The notes under the pieces were generated by a model. It was not told the DNA's origin. It ran no database searches and saw only the letters and a list, made by a program, of their open reading frames with translations. 64,000 nucleotides of DNA from Rhizobacter terrae (GTDB lineage Bacteria; Pseudomonadota; Gammaproteobacteria; Burkholderiales; Burkholderiaceae_C): contig NZ_QUSW01000003.1 in NCBI RefSeq assembly GCF_003852895.1, positions 558,001 to 622,000 on the forward strand, written 5' to 3'. Each line of letters begins with the position of its first letter. Within the stretch, counting starts at the first letter, position 1. Below, one piece after another: positions 34,236-41,861 of the stretch. The position numbers were made by a program, and so were the translations under genes.

Positions 34236-34589
34236 ATGAACCGCCGCCTCTTGTCTTCCGCTTTTGCAGGCATCGTCGGCCTGGCTGCCACCATGTTGGC
34301 CACGGCTCAATCGAACAACAACGCGCCGGTTCCGGCTGCTCAGCAGTCCGCCAGTGGTGCGAAGGCGGGTGCGGTGCGCAAGGCGCAGCAGTCGAAGGCG
34401 GCGCAACAGCCGCCTGCGGTCGGCATGGCCAACCGGCCCACGCAGTCACAACAGAGCCAGTCGCCGCAAGGCCCATCCCAACAAGGCCAGCAACCGGTGT
34501 CCCGCCAGGAGAAGGCATCGCGCATCTCCAGCAAGGTGCTCAAGTCCACCCAGGATGCGGCCAGTGCGGCGGCCAGCAACGTGAAGTGA
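34236..34589 (+). CDS. Exported Gln/Ala/Ser-rich protein, unknown
   Basis: A 117-residue protein with a signal peptide (MNRRLLSSAFAGIVGLAAT, cleavage near ATA-QSN). The mature part is disordered and made largely of Gln, Ala, Ser and Pro, with NRPTQSQQSQSPQGPSQQ as the extreme stretch; only the C-terminal 30 residues (SRQEKASRISSKVLKSTQD) look helical. AGGGA lies before the ATG. It may be a small envelope or surface protein. No family recognised. Confidence 0.65.
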   Translation: MNRRLLSSAFAGIVGLAATMLATAQSNNNAPVPAAQQSASGAKAGAVRKAQQSKAAQQPPAVGMANRPTQSQQSQSPQGPSQQGQQPVSRQEKASRISSKVLKSTQDAASAAASNVK

Positions 34590-34711
34590 CGCGGCGCACG
34601 CCGGGGCCCGTGAATCGCAAGCTGGTGGAGCTCCTGGACTGACCCTAGACTCCGGCGACACGGCCGTTCTGTCGATCGGACCGTGGCAGTCCTGCGTCCA
34701 AGGGGTCGCTC

Positions 34712-34927
34712 ATGTCCGCTGAAGTCGCGCTCACCACCAGCCAGGTCATCGTCCGCGTGTGCCTGTTCCTCGCCGGGGGCATCGGCATCTTCGGCGCCGG
34801 CTGCGGACGGCTGTTGTCCATCAGGAAGGTGGGCCTGCCCGAGCCGCGGGCGGTGTGGCTGGGCTACCTCGTGCCGGAGCTGGTCATGCCGTGGGTGATG
34901 GCAGTGGCGCATCATGTGGGCGAGTGA
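34712..34927 (+). CDS. Small membrane protein, 71 residues, unknown
   Basis: A 71-residue protein with two hydrophobic segments (VIVRVCLFLAGGIGIFGAG and WLGYLVPELVMPWVMAVAH) joined by a short basic loop. The stop is inside a GTGA that could start the next gene, which suggests a coupled operon. No ribosome site stands out upstream. The function is unknown. Confidence 0.6.
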   Translation: MSAEVALTTSQVIVRVCLFLAGGIGIFGAGCGRLLSIRKVGLPEPRAVWLGYLVPELVMPWVMAVAHHVGE

Positions 34928-34944
34928 ATCTGCGCCCGCCCTGC

Positions 34945-35328
34945 ATGCACCTGATCCCGTTCATCAGCGTCGATGAAGTCCCGTTCACCGTCTCACGCGA
35001 GACCATCATGTCGACACAGGGCCGGCCCTTGCAGCAAGGCCGCAACGATGTCGGCCTGAACGAGCTCGACTACGGCTCGGTGGTCTACCGCTTTCAGGAC
35101 AACGGCCGGTTGGAAGAAGTGACGATGCAGGTGCCGGTGCTCCACCTGGACAAGATCAGCGTGCCTTTCGCGACGCTCGCGGCTTTCGTGGGCGCGCACG
35201 ACACCGGCTCCTTCGAGCGTGCAGGCTTCATCGTCAGCCCGCGCTTCGGCCTGGCCTTCGATCCTGAATGCCCCTCGTGGGTGACGGCCCTGGCCCCGCA
35301 TTGCCTGGACACCTGGAGGGCGCTGTGA
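34945..35328 (+). CDS. Unknown soluble protein, 127 residues
   Basis: A protein beginning MHLIPFISVDEVPFTVSRE, with regular strands and a compact size that suggest a small alpha/beta fold. ATG 34945 is taken as the start; GTG 34924, in frame and overlapping the upstream stop as GTGA, is an alternative that adds seven residues. The size, acidic balance and position beside a DUF4304-like gene recall immunity or SMI1-like proteins, but I see no defining motif and no toxin gene next to it. Confidence 0.6.
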   Translation: MHLIPFISVDEVPFTVSRETIMSTQGRPLQQGRNDVGLNELDYGSVVYRFQDNGRLEEVTMQVPVLHLDKISVPFATLAAFVGAHDTGSFERAGFIVSPRFGLAFDPECPSWVTALAPHCLDTWRAL

Positions 35329-35843
35329 GCTTCATCAGCCAGACACAGGACCTGCGGCACGCCTTCGACCTGATGCTGCGCCGCCTGGCGTCGGAAGACC
35401 TCGCGCCGCTGGGCTTTCGCTGCTCGGGCCACACGCTGTCGCGCGACCGCGGCGACCACGTGCAGCACTTCCAGTTCCAAGGCAGCCAGGGCAATCAGCC
35501 CGACGCCGCATGTGCCTGGTACCTCAACTGCGGCATCGACCTGCCGGGCATTCCGATGTCGCTGCGCCGGCGTGTTGCCGCTGCTCATCCGTCCTGGTGG
35601 GGGTGGGCGCCGCACATCCTGTGGGCCAGCCGGGCCGAAGGCCTTGTGCCGCAACTGCCGGACCGGTGGGTGATCGACCACGCCACGGACCTGGACGCGA
35701 TGCGCAGTCGCTTGGCCGAGGTGCTTCCTGCCGCGAGCCATGCACTGGATCAGCGTTCGCGGCAGCTTCGTCGCGAGCTGTGGCTGTTCAGGCTGATGGC
35801 ACCCCTGGGCCGCATGCTCGGACCAGCGCGGGACCGCACCTGA
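35325..35843 (+). CDS. DUF4304-like protein
   Basis: A 172-residue protein. The first half fits DUF4304: LRRLASEDLAPLGFRCSGHTL, an RDRGDHVQHFQFQGSQG strand pair, and YLNCGIDLPG. DUF4304 proteins are small, scattered and unexplained; some sit beside polymorphic toxin systems. The start is GTG 35325 in a GTGA overlap with the upstream stop, with GGAGGG 5 bases before, so the two genes are tightly coupled. The frame is open from 35268, but that would overlap the upstream gene by 61 bases. Confidence 0.7.
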   Translation: MSFISQTQDLRHAFDLMLRRLASEDLAPLGFRCSGHTLSRDRGDHVQHFQFQGSQGNQPDAACAWYLNCGIDLPGIPMSLRRRVAAAHPSWWGWAPHILWASRAEGLVPQLPDRWVIDHATDLDAMRSRLAEVLPAASHALDQRSRQLRRELWLFRLMAPLGRMLGPARDRT

Positions 35844-35907
35844 TGGCGCTGACATCGAGCGGTGTATTCTCTTCCGGCACATGACAACGACAACCAGGGA
35901 GTGAGTC

Positions 35908-36354
35908 TTGCCTGCCGTGCCTGACGCCCATCCATACAACCTTGCGCTGATTCTCGCCGCGGTGCTCAGCGCCATCGGCGCGCTGCTGCACGTGGCGTGC
36001 ATCGTCGGAGGTCCTGCCTGGTACCGCTTCTTCGGCGCCGGGGAACGCCTCGCGAAGGCGGCTGAACGCGGCGAATGGTGGCCGGCGATCGCCACGATGG
36101 GCATCACGCTGGTCCTGCTGGCCTGGTCGGCCTATGGCCTGTCCGCCGCTGGCGTGCTGCCGGCCTTGCCGCTGCTCAGGGCGGGCATCGTGGCCATCAC
36201 GGCGGTCTACCTGCTGCGCGGCCTGATCCTGTTTCCGGTGATGGTGCTCAAGCCGTCCGCGCTCACGCCCTTCGTCGTGTGGAGCTCGCTCATCTGCCTG
36301 GGCTACGGCCTGGTTCACCTGTGGGGCGTGGTGCAGGTGTGGGACAGGCTGTGA
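35908..36354 (+). CDS. Four-helix membrane protein, unknown
   Basis: A 148-residue inner-membrane protein with four hydrophobic helices, starting near NLALILAAVLSAIGALLHVA. The first loop holds GPAWYRFFGAGER. The start is TTG 35908, which has AGGGAG (35896-35901) 6 bases upstream; no ATG is available in frame before the first helix. It resembles small uncharacterised proteins common in Proteobacteria, but I cannot name a function. Confidence 0.7.
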   Translation: MPAVPDAHPYNLALILAAVLSAIGALLHVACIVGGPAWYRFFGAGERLAKAAERGEWWPAIATMGITLVLLAWSAYGLSAAGVLPALPLLRAGIVAITAVYLLRGLILFPVMVLKPSALTPFVVWSSLICLGYGLVHLWGVVQVWDRL

Positions 36355-36367
36355 GCGCATCGGCGGC

Positions 36368-36925
36368 GTGAAGGTCCTCGCACTGTCCGGCAGCCTCAGG
36401 GTTGCGTCGATCAACACCATGCTGCTGCGCGCGGCCGTTCGCCTGGCGCCGACGGGCATCGCAGTGGACCTGTTCGACCGGCTGGGCGGGTTGCCGCTGT
36501 TCAATCCGGACATCGAGGCCGATCCGCCACCTTCCGTGATGGACCTGCGCAGGCGGGTCAGCGAAGCGGATGCCTTGGTCATCGCCAGTCCCGAATACGC
36601 CCACGGCATCACCGGCCCGATGAAGAATGCACTGGACTGGCTGGTCGGCCACGGCCCCTTTGCCGGCAAGCCGGTCGCCGTGCTCAATGCCTCGCCGCGC
36701 GCCCACCATGCGGACGATGCCTTGCGCGAGGTGCTGCGGACCATGGCCGCGGTGATCGTGGAGCCCGCGTCGATCACCATCCCCTTGCTGGCTGCCAAGC
36801 TCGATGAAGACGGCATGGTCAACACGCCCTGGTCTGCCGCGGCGATCCGCGAATCGCTGGAGGCGCTGCGGGCAGCCTCGACGCCGGATGGACTGCCGTC
36901 CGGTCCTGCGTTTCCGATGCGATGA
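36368..36925 (+). CDS. NADPH-dependent FMN reductase
   Basis: A 185-residue flavodoxin-fold protein. The phosphate-binding loop is SGSLRVASINTMLL at the N-terminus, and ASPEYAHGITGPMKNALDW is the second FMN contact, as in the azoreductase/ChrR/SsuE group. Such enzymes reduce FMN, quinones, azo dyes or chromate with NAD(P)H. The start is GTG 36368, 13 bases after the membrane protein, and the gene is followed after 19 bases by a membrane hydrolase gene. Confidence 0.88.
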   Translation: MKVLALSGSLRVASINTMLLRAAVRLAPTGIAVDLFDRLGGLPLFNPDIEADPPPSVMDLRRRVSEADALVIASPEYAHGITGPMKNALDWLVGHGPFAGKPVAVLNASPRAHHADDALREVLRTMAAVIVEPASITIPLLAAKLDEDGMVNTPWSAAAIRESLEALRAASTPDGLPSGPAFPMR

Positions 36926-36944
36926 CTGCGCTGCCGCCACGCCG

Positions 36945-37496
36945 ATGCCGACCATCCTGACCCACGCCGTCGTCCCGCTGGCCATCGGGCTGGGCCTGGG
37001 CTCGCGCGCCGTGCCACCGCACTTGTTGATGGCGGGCATCGTCGCTTCCATCGCACCGGACTTCGACGTGCTTGCCTTCCGCCTGCACGTCGCCTACGCC
37101 GACACCTTCGGCCACCGCGGCGCCACGCATTCGGTGGGGTTCGCGTTCCTGCTGGCCACCACCGCCGCACTGCTGGCCGGCCGCTTGCGCACCTCGCCGT
37201 GGAAGGCCTTCGCCTTCGTCGGCCTGTGCGCCCTGTCGCATCCCCTGCTGGACATGTTCACCAACGGCACCCACGGCGTGGCCCTGTGGTGGCCGTGGTC
37301 CGACGAGCGCCTGGTGATGCCCTGGCACCGCATCGAGGCCTCGCCGATCGCCTTCGACCGCATTGCCAGCGCCCGCACCTGGGTGGTCCTGCAGTCGGAG
37401 ATGATGTGGATCTGGCTGCCGGCCTTGGCTGGATTCCTTGCACTCAAACTCTGGAGCCGGGGCGTGACGCGCTCGTCCAGGCACGCCCAGACCTGA
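36945..37496 (+). CDS. Membrane-bound metal-dependent hydrolase (DUF457/YdjM-like)
   Basis: A 183-residue membrane protein. Metal ligands are expected in MPTILTHAVVPLA (His near residue 7), SIAPDFDV, the paired His of GHRGATHSVGF and LSHPLLDMFTNG, all hallmarks of the LexA-regulated YdjM/DUF457 family. The reaction is not established for most members; phospholipid-type hydrolysis is suspected. ATG 36945 is chosen because it opens the conserved N-terminus. The gene lies 10 bases before the next GNAT gene. Confidence 0.85.
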   Translation: MPTILTHAVVPLAIGLGLGSRAVPPHLLMAGIVASIAPDFDVLAFRLHVAYADTFGHRGATHSVGFAFLLATTAALLAGRLRTSPWKAFAFVGLCALSHPLLDMFTNGTHGVALWWPWSDERLVMPWHRIEASPIAFDRIASARTWVVLQSEMMWIWLPALAGFLALKLWSRGVTRSSRHAQT

Positions 37497-37506
37497 ATCG
37501 ACATTC

Positions 37507-37980
37507 ATGCAGACACGCCCCCTCGTCGGAAGCGACTACGACCGAATCTCTCCCATCGTCGACCAGTGGTGGGGCGGCCGGCCGGTGGCACACCTGCTGC
37601 CGCGCCTGTTCTTCCAGCACTTCTCCAACACCAGCTTCGCCATCGACGGCGATGACGGCGTCCAGGGCTTCCTCGTCGGATTGCGCTCGCAATCCAATCC
37701 ATTGCTGGCCTACATCCATTTCATCGGCATCGCGCCGCCGAGCCGTGGGCGAGGCCTGGGCCGCCTGCTGTATTCGCAGTTCTTCGATTCGGTGAAGGCC
37801 CTGGGCTGTACCGACGTTGAATGCATCACCTCGCCCGTGAACACCGGTTCCGTGCAATTCCATCGGGCGATGGGCTTCAGCCTCGTGGATAGTGGTCTGG
37901 AGCAGAATGGCTTTCCAGTCGTGGCCGACGAGGCCGGGCCGGGGCAGCATCGGGTGAAATTCCGCCGGCACCTGGCCTGA
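37507..37980 (+). CDS. GNAT acetyltransferase
   Basis: A 157-residue GNAT-fold enzyme (Acetyltransf_1 type) with the acetyl-CoA-binding loop PSRGRGLGRLLYSQF and the late NTGSVQFHRAMGFSL motif. It is different from the RimJ-like GNAT at 33196. The acceptor is unknown. It probably shares a transcript with the DUF457 gene 10 bases upstream; 37 bases separate it from the DinB gene. Confidence 0.88.
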   Translation: MQTRPLVGSDYDRISPIVDQWWGGRPVAHLLPRLFFQHFSNTSFAIDGDDGVQGFLVGLRSQSNPLLAYIHFIGIAPPSRGRGLGRLLYSQFFDSVKALGCTDVECITSPVNTGSVQFHRAMGFSLVDSGLEQNGFPVVADEAGPGQHRVKFRRHLA

Positions 37981-38017
37981 ACCGCATTGTCGATCCACCG
38001 TTTCACATTGACACCCC

Positions 38018-38539
38018 ATGAGCACCTCCACCCTCCTGCTGTCCCTGTTCAAGTACAAGGCCTGGGCCAACGAAGAGCTCTACGCCGAGATGGCCAAGGT
38101 CGATGCCGCCGCGCACGAGGCCGAGCGGCACACGGCCATCCGCATCCTGAATCACATCCACGTGGTGGACCGCATCTTCGCCGGCCACCTGTCGGGCACG
38201 CCGCACGGCTTCACCGCCACCAACACGCCGCAGACGCCCACGCTGGAGGAGCTGCGCCTGTCGGTGGCCGCCACCGACCAGTGGTACGTGGCTTACGTGC
38301 AGTCGCTCGCGCCCGAGCTGTTCGAGCAGAAGCTGTCCTTCGTCTTCACCGACGGGCAGAACGCGACCATGTCGCGCGAGGAGATGCTGGTGCACGTCAA
38401 CACGCACGGTGCCTACCACCGCGGCGCGGTCGGACGCATCCTCGCGCAGCTGGGCATCGCGCCGCCGCGCGACCTGCTGACGCGGCACCTGCACATCGTC
38501 GAGCCCGAGCGCCGGCAACCCGTGACGGCCATGGCCTGA
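38018..38539 (+). CDS. DinB family metal-dependent protein
   Basis: A 173-residue four-helix bundle of the DinB/YfiT superfamily. The three metal-ligand histidines lie in NHIHVVDRIF and in HVNTHGAYHRGAV. Members include thiol S-transferases that use bacillithiol or glutathione, and isomerases; the role here is unknown. It ends the run of small accessory genes, 74 bases before the glycosyltransferase gene. Confidence 0.88.
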   Translation: MSTSTLLLSLFKYKAWANEELYAEMAKVDAAAHEAERHTAIRILNHIHVVDRIFAGHLSGTPHGFTATNTPQTPTLEELRLSVAATDQWYVAYVQSLAPELFEQKLSFVFTDGQNATMSREEMLVHVNTHGAYHRGAVGRILAQLGIAPPRDLLTRHLHIVEPERRQPVTAMA

Positions 38540-38613
38540 GGCGACCTGACCGACGCCGTCCCGGCGCCGGCTGACCACCCGGCGACAATGCGGGGCTGAC
38601 TTCCTCCCACCCC

Positions 38614-40083
38614 ATGTCGCCGATGTCCTCCTGGGCCTCCCCCCGCCGCGCGCTCGCGCTGCTTGCCGTGTGGCTGCTGGCCACCCTGGGCCTGCGCCCG
38701 CTGCTGCTGCCCGACGAGGGCCGCTACGCCAACGTGGCGCGCGAGATGCTGCATGGCGACGGGCTCACGCCGCTGCTCAACGGCCTGCCCTTCTTCCACA
38801 AGCCGCCGCTGATGTACTGGCTGGACATGGCGGCGATGTCGGTCGTGGGCATCAACCACTTCAGTGCGCGCATCGGTCCCTTTGTCGGTGCCTGGGTGAT
38901 GGGCGCCGCGCTCTTCCTGGCCGTGCGCCGCTGGCACGGCGAGCGGCCCGCGCTGCTCGCGCTGCTGGCGCTGGCGACGACGCCCTTCTTCTTCGTGGGC
39001 GGCCAGTACGCCAACCTGGACATGATGGTGGGCGGCATGCTCACCGCGACCATCCTGGCCTTCGCGCGCGCGGCGGACGACGAGCGGCCGCAACTGCGCT
39101 GGGTGCTGGCCGCGTGGACGCTGGCGGCCTTGTCGGTGCTGGCCAAGGGGCTCATCGGCATCGTGCTGCCCGCGCTGGTGCTGGGACCCTGGCTGCTCGC
39201 GCGCGGGCAGTGGCGCGTGGTGCTGCGCCTGCTGAACCCCATCGGCATCGCCTTGTTCGCGCTCATCGCGCTGCCCTGGTTTGCGCTGATGCAGCACCGC
39301 TACCCGGGCTTCTTCGATTACTTCGTGATGGAGCAGCACTTCCGCCGCTTCGCTCAGACCAACTTCAACAACGTGCACCCGTGGTGGTTCTACCTCGTGG
39401 CACTGCCTGCCCTGACCCTGCCGTGGAGCCTGTGGCTTCCGCGGGTGTGGCGCGAGCTGGCGCCGGCCGACCGCGCGCGGGCAGGCTTCTACTTTTGGTG
39501 GATCGCCGCCATCGTCGGCTTCTTCTCGCTGCCCAGTTCGAAGCTCGTCGGCTATGTGTTGCCTGCGCTGGCACCGTGGTGCCTGCTGCTGTCGATGGCC
39601 GCGTCGCGCGCCGACCGCTGGCGCCTGGCGACCACCGTGGCGGGAGCGCTGATCAGCCTCGCGGCCGTGGTGGCGCTGACGTTCAGGGCCCCGCACTCCG
39701 CCGCGCCCATCGCACGCGAGCTCGCCTCGCGCATGGCGCCCAACGACCGCGTGGTGTTCGTCGACGAGGTGTTCTTCGACCTGAGCTACGACGTGAATCT
39801 CAAGCGGCCCGTGGTCATCCTCAGCGACTGGGCCAGCCCTGACATTCCCAGGCGCGACAACTGGCGCAAGGAGCTGTGGGACGCCGCCCGCTTCGACACC
39901 GTGCAGTCGCAGGCGGTGCTGTGGCAACTGGACCGCGCGCCCGAATTGAGCTGTGGCGACACGGCGGCCTGGTTCGTGCTCAAGCCCGGCAATGAACGGT
40001 GGCTGGCCGGCGTGCCTGGCATCGAGGCGGTGGTTGTCCATGGCGACGTGAAGCTCATGCGCGCGCCGGCGCGCCGCTGCTGA
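38614..40083 (+). CDS. GT39-family (ArnT/FlmK-like) membrane glycosyltransferase
   Basis: A 489-residue protein with about 12 membrane helices and a C-terminal periplasmic part. The DE motif of the first periplasmic loop (LLPDEGRYANVAREML) and FFHKPPLMYWL are signatures of PMT/ArnT enzymes, which take a sugar from a polyprenyl phosphate and add it to lipid A or protein on the outside of the inner membrane. It is followed after 2 bases by a GtrA-like flippase gene, and the lipid-linked sugar synthase and deacetylase lie on the other strand. This set points to amino-sugar transfer to lipid A (Bordetella LgmB and Francisella FlmK are the models). Confidence 0.88.
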   Translation: MSPMSSWASPRRALALLAVWLLATLGLRPLLLPDEGRYANVAREMLHGDGLTPLLNGLPFFHKPPLMYWLDMAAMSVVGINHFSARIGPFVGAWVMGAALFLAVRRWHGERPALLALLALATTPFFFVGGQYANLDMMVGGMLTATILAFARAADDERPQLRWVLAAWTLAALSVLAKGLIGIVLPALVLGPWLLARGQWRVVLRLLNPIGIALFALIALPWFALMQHRYPGFFDYFVMEQHFRRFAQTNFNNVHPWWFYLVALPALTLPWSLWLPRVWRELAPADRARAGFYFWWIAAIVGFFSLPSSKLVGYVLPALAPWCLLLSMAASRADRWRLATTVAGALISLAAVVALTFRAPHSAAPIARELASRMAPNDRVVFVDEVFFDLSYDVNLKRPVVILSDWASPDIPRRDNWRKELWDAARFDTVQSQAVLWQLDRAPELSCGDTAAWFVLKPGNERWLAGVPGIEAVVVHGDVKLMRAPARRC

Positions 40084-40085
40084 GC

Positions 40086-40469
40086 ATGCAGCGCTTCGTC
40101 CGCTACGCCCTGGTGGGGGCCATCGCCACCGCGGCGCACTATGCGCTGCTGGCGGTGGTGGTGGAGTGGCTGCACTGGCCCGCCTGGCTTGGCTCGGGCC
40201 TGGGTGCGGTGCTGGGCGCGCAGGTGGCCTTCTTCGGCAACCGCGTGTTCACCTTCGGGCATGAGGGCCCCATCGTGCCGGCGTGGCTGAAGTTCATGGG
40301 CACCGCCGCGGCGGGCGCGCTGCTGGGCATGCTGATCGTCGCGGTGTCGGTGCAATGGGGGCTGCACTACCTGGTCGGCCAGGTCATGGCCACGCTGGCC
40401 AGCCTGGTGCTGACCTTCCTCATCAATCGCGCCTGGACATTCCGGCACCCCGAGGGCCGCGCTCCCTAG
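40086..40469 (+). CDS. GtrA-family membrane protein, putative lipid-linked sugar flippase
   Basis: A 127-residue protein with four helices. The family motifs are RYALVGAIATAAHYALL at the start, VFFGNRVFTFG-like FGNRVFTFGH in the middle and FLINRAWTFRHP at the end. GtrA proteins are thought to move polyprenyl-phosphate sugars to the periplasmic side. ATG 40086 follows the GT39 stop directly; the two are certainly one operon and make mechanistic sense together. Confidence 0.88.
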   Translation: MQRFVRYALVGAIATAAHYALLAVVVEWLHWPAWLGSGLGAVLGAQVAFFGNRVFTFGHEGPIVPAWLKFMGTAAAGALLGMLIVAVSVQWGLHYLVGQVMATLASLVLTFLINRAWTFRHPEGRAP

Positions 40470-40616
40470 ATCGAAGGGTGCGCAGGCGGCTGGCCATCCC
40501 CTCATTGAAGGATCACGCCGCAGGCGGCGGAACCTAGAGTGGATGGCATCCGCGGGTGCCGGCGACGGAGGGGATCGTCGCGGCACGTCGCGCGGAGCAA
40601 CACGCAAGGATGCACC

Positions 40617-41027
40617 ATGAAGCGACTGTCCACCATGATCATGACCGGCCTGGCAGGCTGCGTGTTCGGGAGCACCGCGTACGCCGGCGGCACGCCCCCT
40701 CCCAAGAGCGCCACGTGCACGATCTACGAGCACCGTGACTACGGCGGTGCGCACTGGACCCTGCGCAACGGCGACGACCTGAAGATGGTCAGTGCGCCGG
40801 ACTACGGCACGTCCGACGGCATCCACCGGTTCCTCTACGAACCGTCATGGAACGACAAGGTCTCGTCCTTCAAGGTCGACCCGGGCTGCACCCTCACGCT
40901 GTGGGAGCACGTGAACCATGGCGGGCACCACTTCCGCTCGGGCAAGAGCTACAAGTACGTGGGCGACGGGTGGAACGACAAGGCCAGCGAGGCTGTCTGC
41001 GAGTGCGCCGGGCTGCCCAATTGGTGA
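40617..41027 (+). CDS. Exported beta/gamma-crystallin-like protein
   Basis: A 136-residue protein with a signal peptide (MKRLSTMIMTGLAGCVFG, cleavage near AYA-GG). Two Greek-key motifs begin with YEHRDYGGAHW and WEHVNHGGHHF. The calcium-binding pattern N/D-N/D-x-x-S-S is complete in WNDKVSSF and altered in WNDKASEA, where the last Ser is Glu. Four cysteines in the mature part (CTIY, PGCT, VCECAG) may form disulfides. It is expected in the periplasm or outside, binding calcium or a protease. It lies between the glycosyltransferase genes of the two strands. Confidence 0.82.
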   Translation: MKRLSTMIMTGLAGCVFGSTAYAGGTPPPKSATCTIYEHRDYGGAHWTLRNGDDLKMVSAPDYGTSDGIHRFLYEPSWNDKVSSFKVDPGCTLTLWEHVNHGGHHFRSGKSYKYVGDGWNDKASEAVCECAGLPNW

Positions 41028-41033
41028 GGCGCG

Positions 41034-41861
41034 TCAGCGCGGCGGCTTGACCGCCCGCCACGCGCGACCGATGCGCACGCCGGCTTCGGCCAGGTCGTCG
41101 AGGAACTCGCTGCTGTCGAAGTAGTCGGCCTCCGGGCCGCGCGCGGAGGCGATGGCATCGCCTTCGCCGTCGGCCGCGCCGGGGTGGCAGAACAGCAGGG
41201 CGCCTTCGTGCGGCACGGCGCGCAGCCAGCCCTTCATCCATTGGCGGTAGCTGCCCGGCACGAAGTCGTACACGCCCAGCAGCGCGGCGTTGCGGGCGAT
41301 GCCGCGGCGGTCGAGCGCGCGGCGCAGCGCGCGGCCACCGGTGCCGGCGATGAGCGCGCGCTTGACGGCGAAGCCCGGGCCGCGCACGTCGCCGCAGTGG
41401 CGCACGGCCGGCGTGTCCGCCCATTGGCCGATCGAGGCGAGCACCCGGTCGCGAACGCCTGGCAAGTGGTGCACGTGCTGATGCCCATCAACGAACGCAG
41501 GGTCGCGCCCCATCGCTTCGACGAAGGCCGCATGCTGCGCATCGAACTCCGCCGCGATGGCGGCCAGCGGCAGCAGGCGCAGGTGCGCCTTGGCGATGAG
41601 TTGCGGCAGCGGCGGCATCTGCGGCCACACGCGGCGCAGCTCGGCACTCAGGGGCTGGCCTTCGCTGAGGTTGAAGTGCAGCCCCACGTCCATGTCCTCG
41701 GGCAGGCCCTTCAGCATGGGTGCGGTGGCGGGCCAGTGCGCGGCGTTGGTGAGGCAGGAGGTCGCGTTGATGCGCCCGCGTGCCGCCAGCTGCGCGATGC
41801 GCGCGGACACGCCGCGCGACATGCCGAAGTCATCGGCGCACAGCGCCAGCGTCTTCATCAT
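41034..41861 (-). CDS. YdjC/ChbG/NaxD-like sugar deacetylase
   Basis: A 275-residue protein of the YdjC superfamily. The metal-binding Asp pair is in LCADDFGMS, and the His ligands are in VDGHQHVHHLP; VGLHFNLSEG is the third conserved block. ChbG deacetylates chito-oligosaccharides, and NaxD of Francisella and Bordetella deacetylates undecaprenyl-phosphate-linked N-acetyl amino sugars. The overlap with a polyprenyl-phosphate glycosyltransferase gene (ATGA) favours the NaxD-like role. Start is ATG 41861 or 41858. Its 3' end faces the crystallin gene, 6 bases away. Confidence 0.88.
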   Translation of the reverse strand: MMKTLALCADDFGMSRGVSARIAQLAARGRINATSCLTNAAHWPATAPMLKGLPEDMDVGLHFNLSEGQPLSAELRRVWPQMPPLPQLIAKAHLRLLPLAAIAAEFDAQHAAFVEAMGRDPAFVDGHQHVHHLPGVRDRVLASIGQWADTPAVRHCGDVRGPGFAVKRALIAGTGGRALRRALDRRGIARNAALLGVYDFVPGSYRQWMKGWLRAVPHEGALLFCHPGAADGEGDAIASARGPEADYFDSSEFLDDLAEAGVRIGRAWRAVKPPR

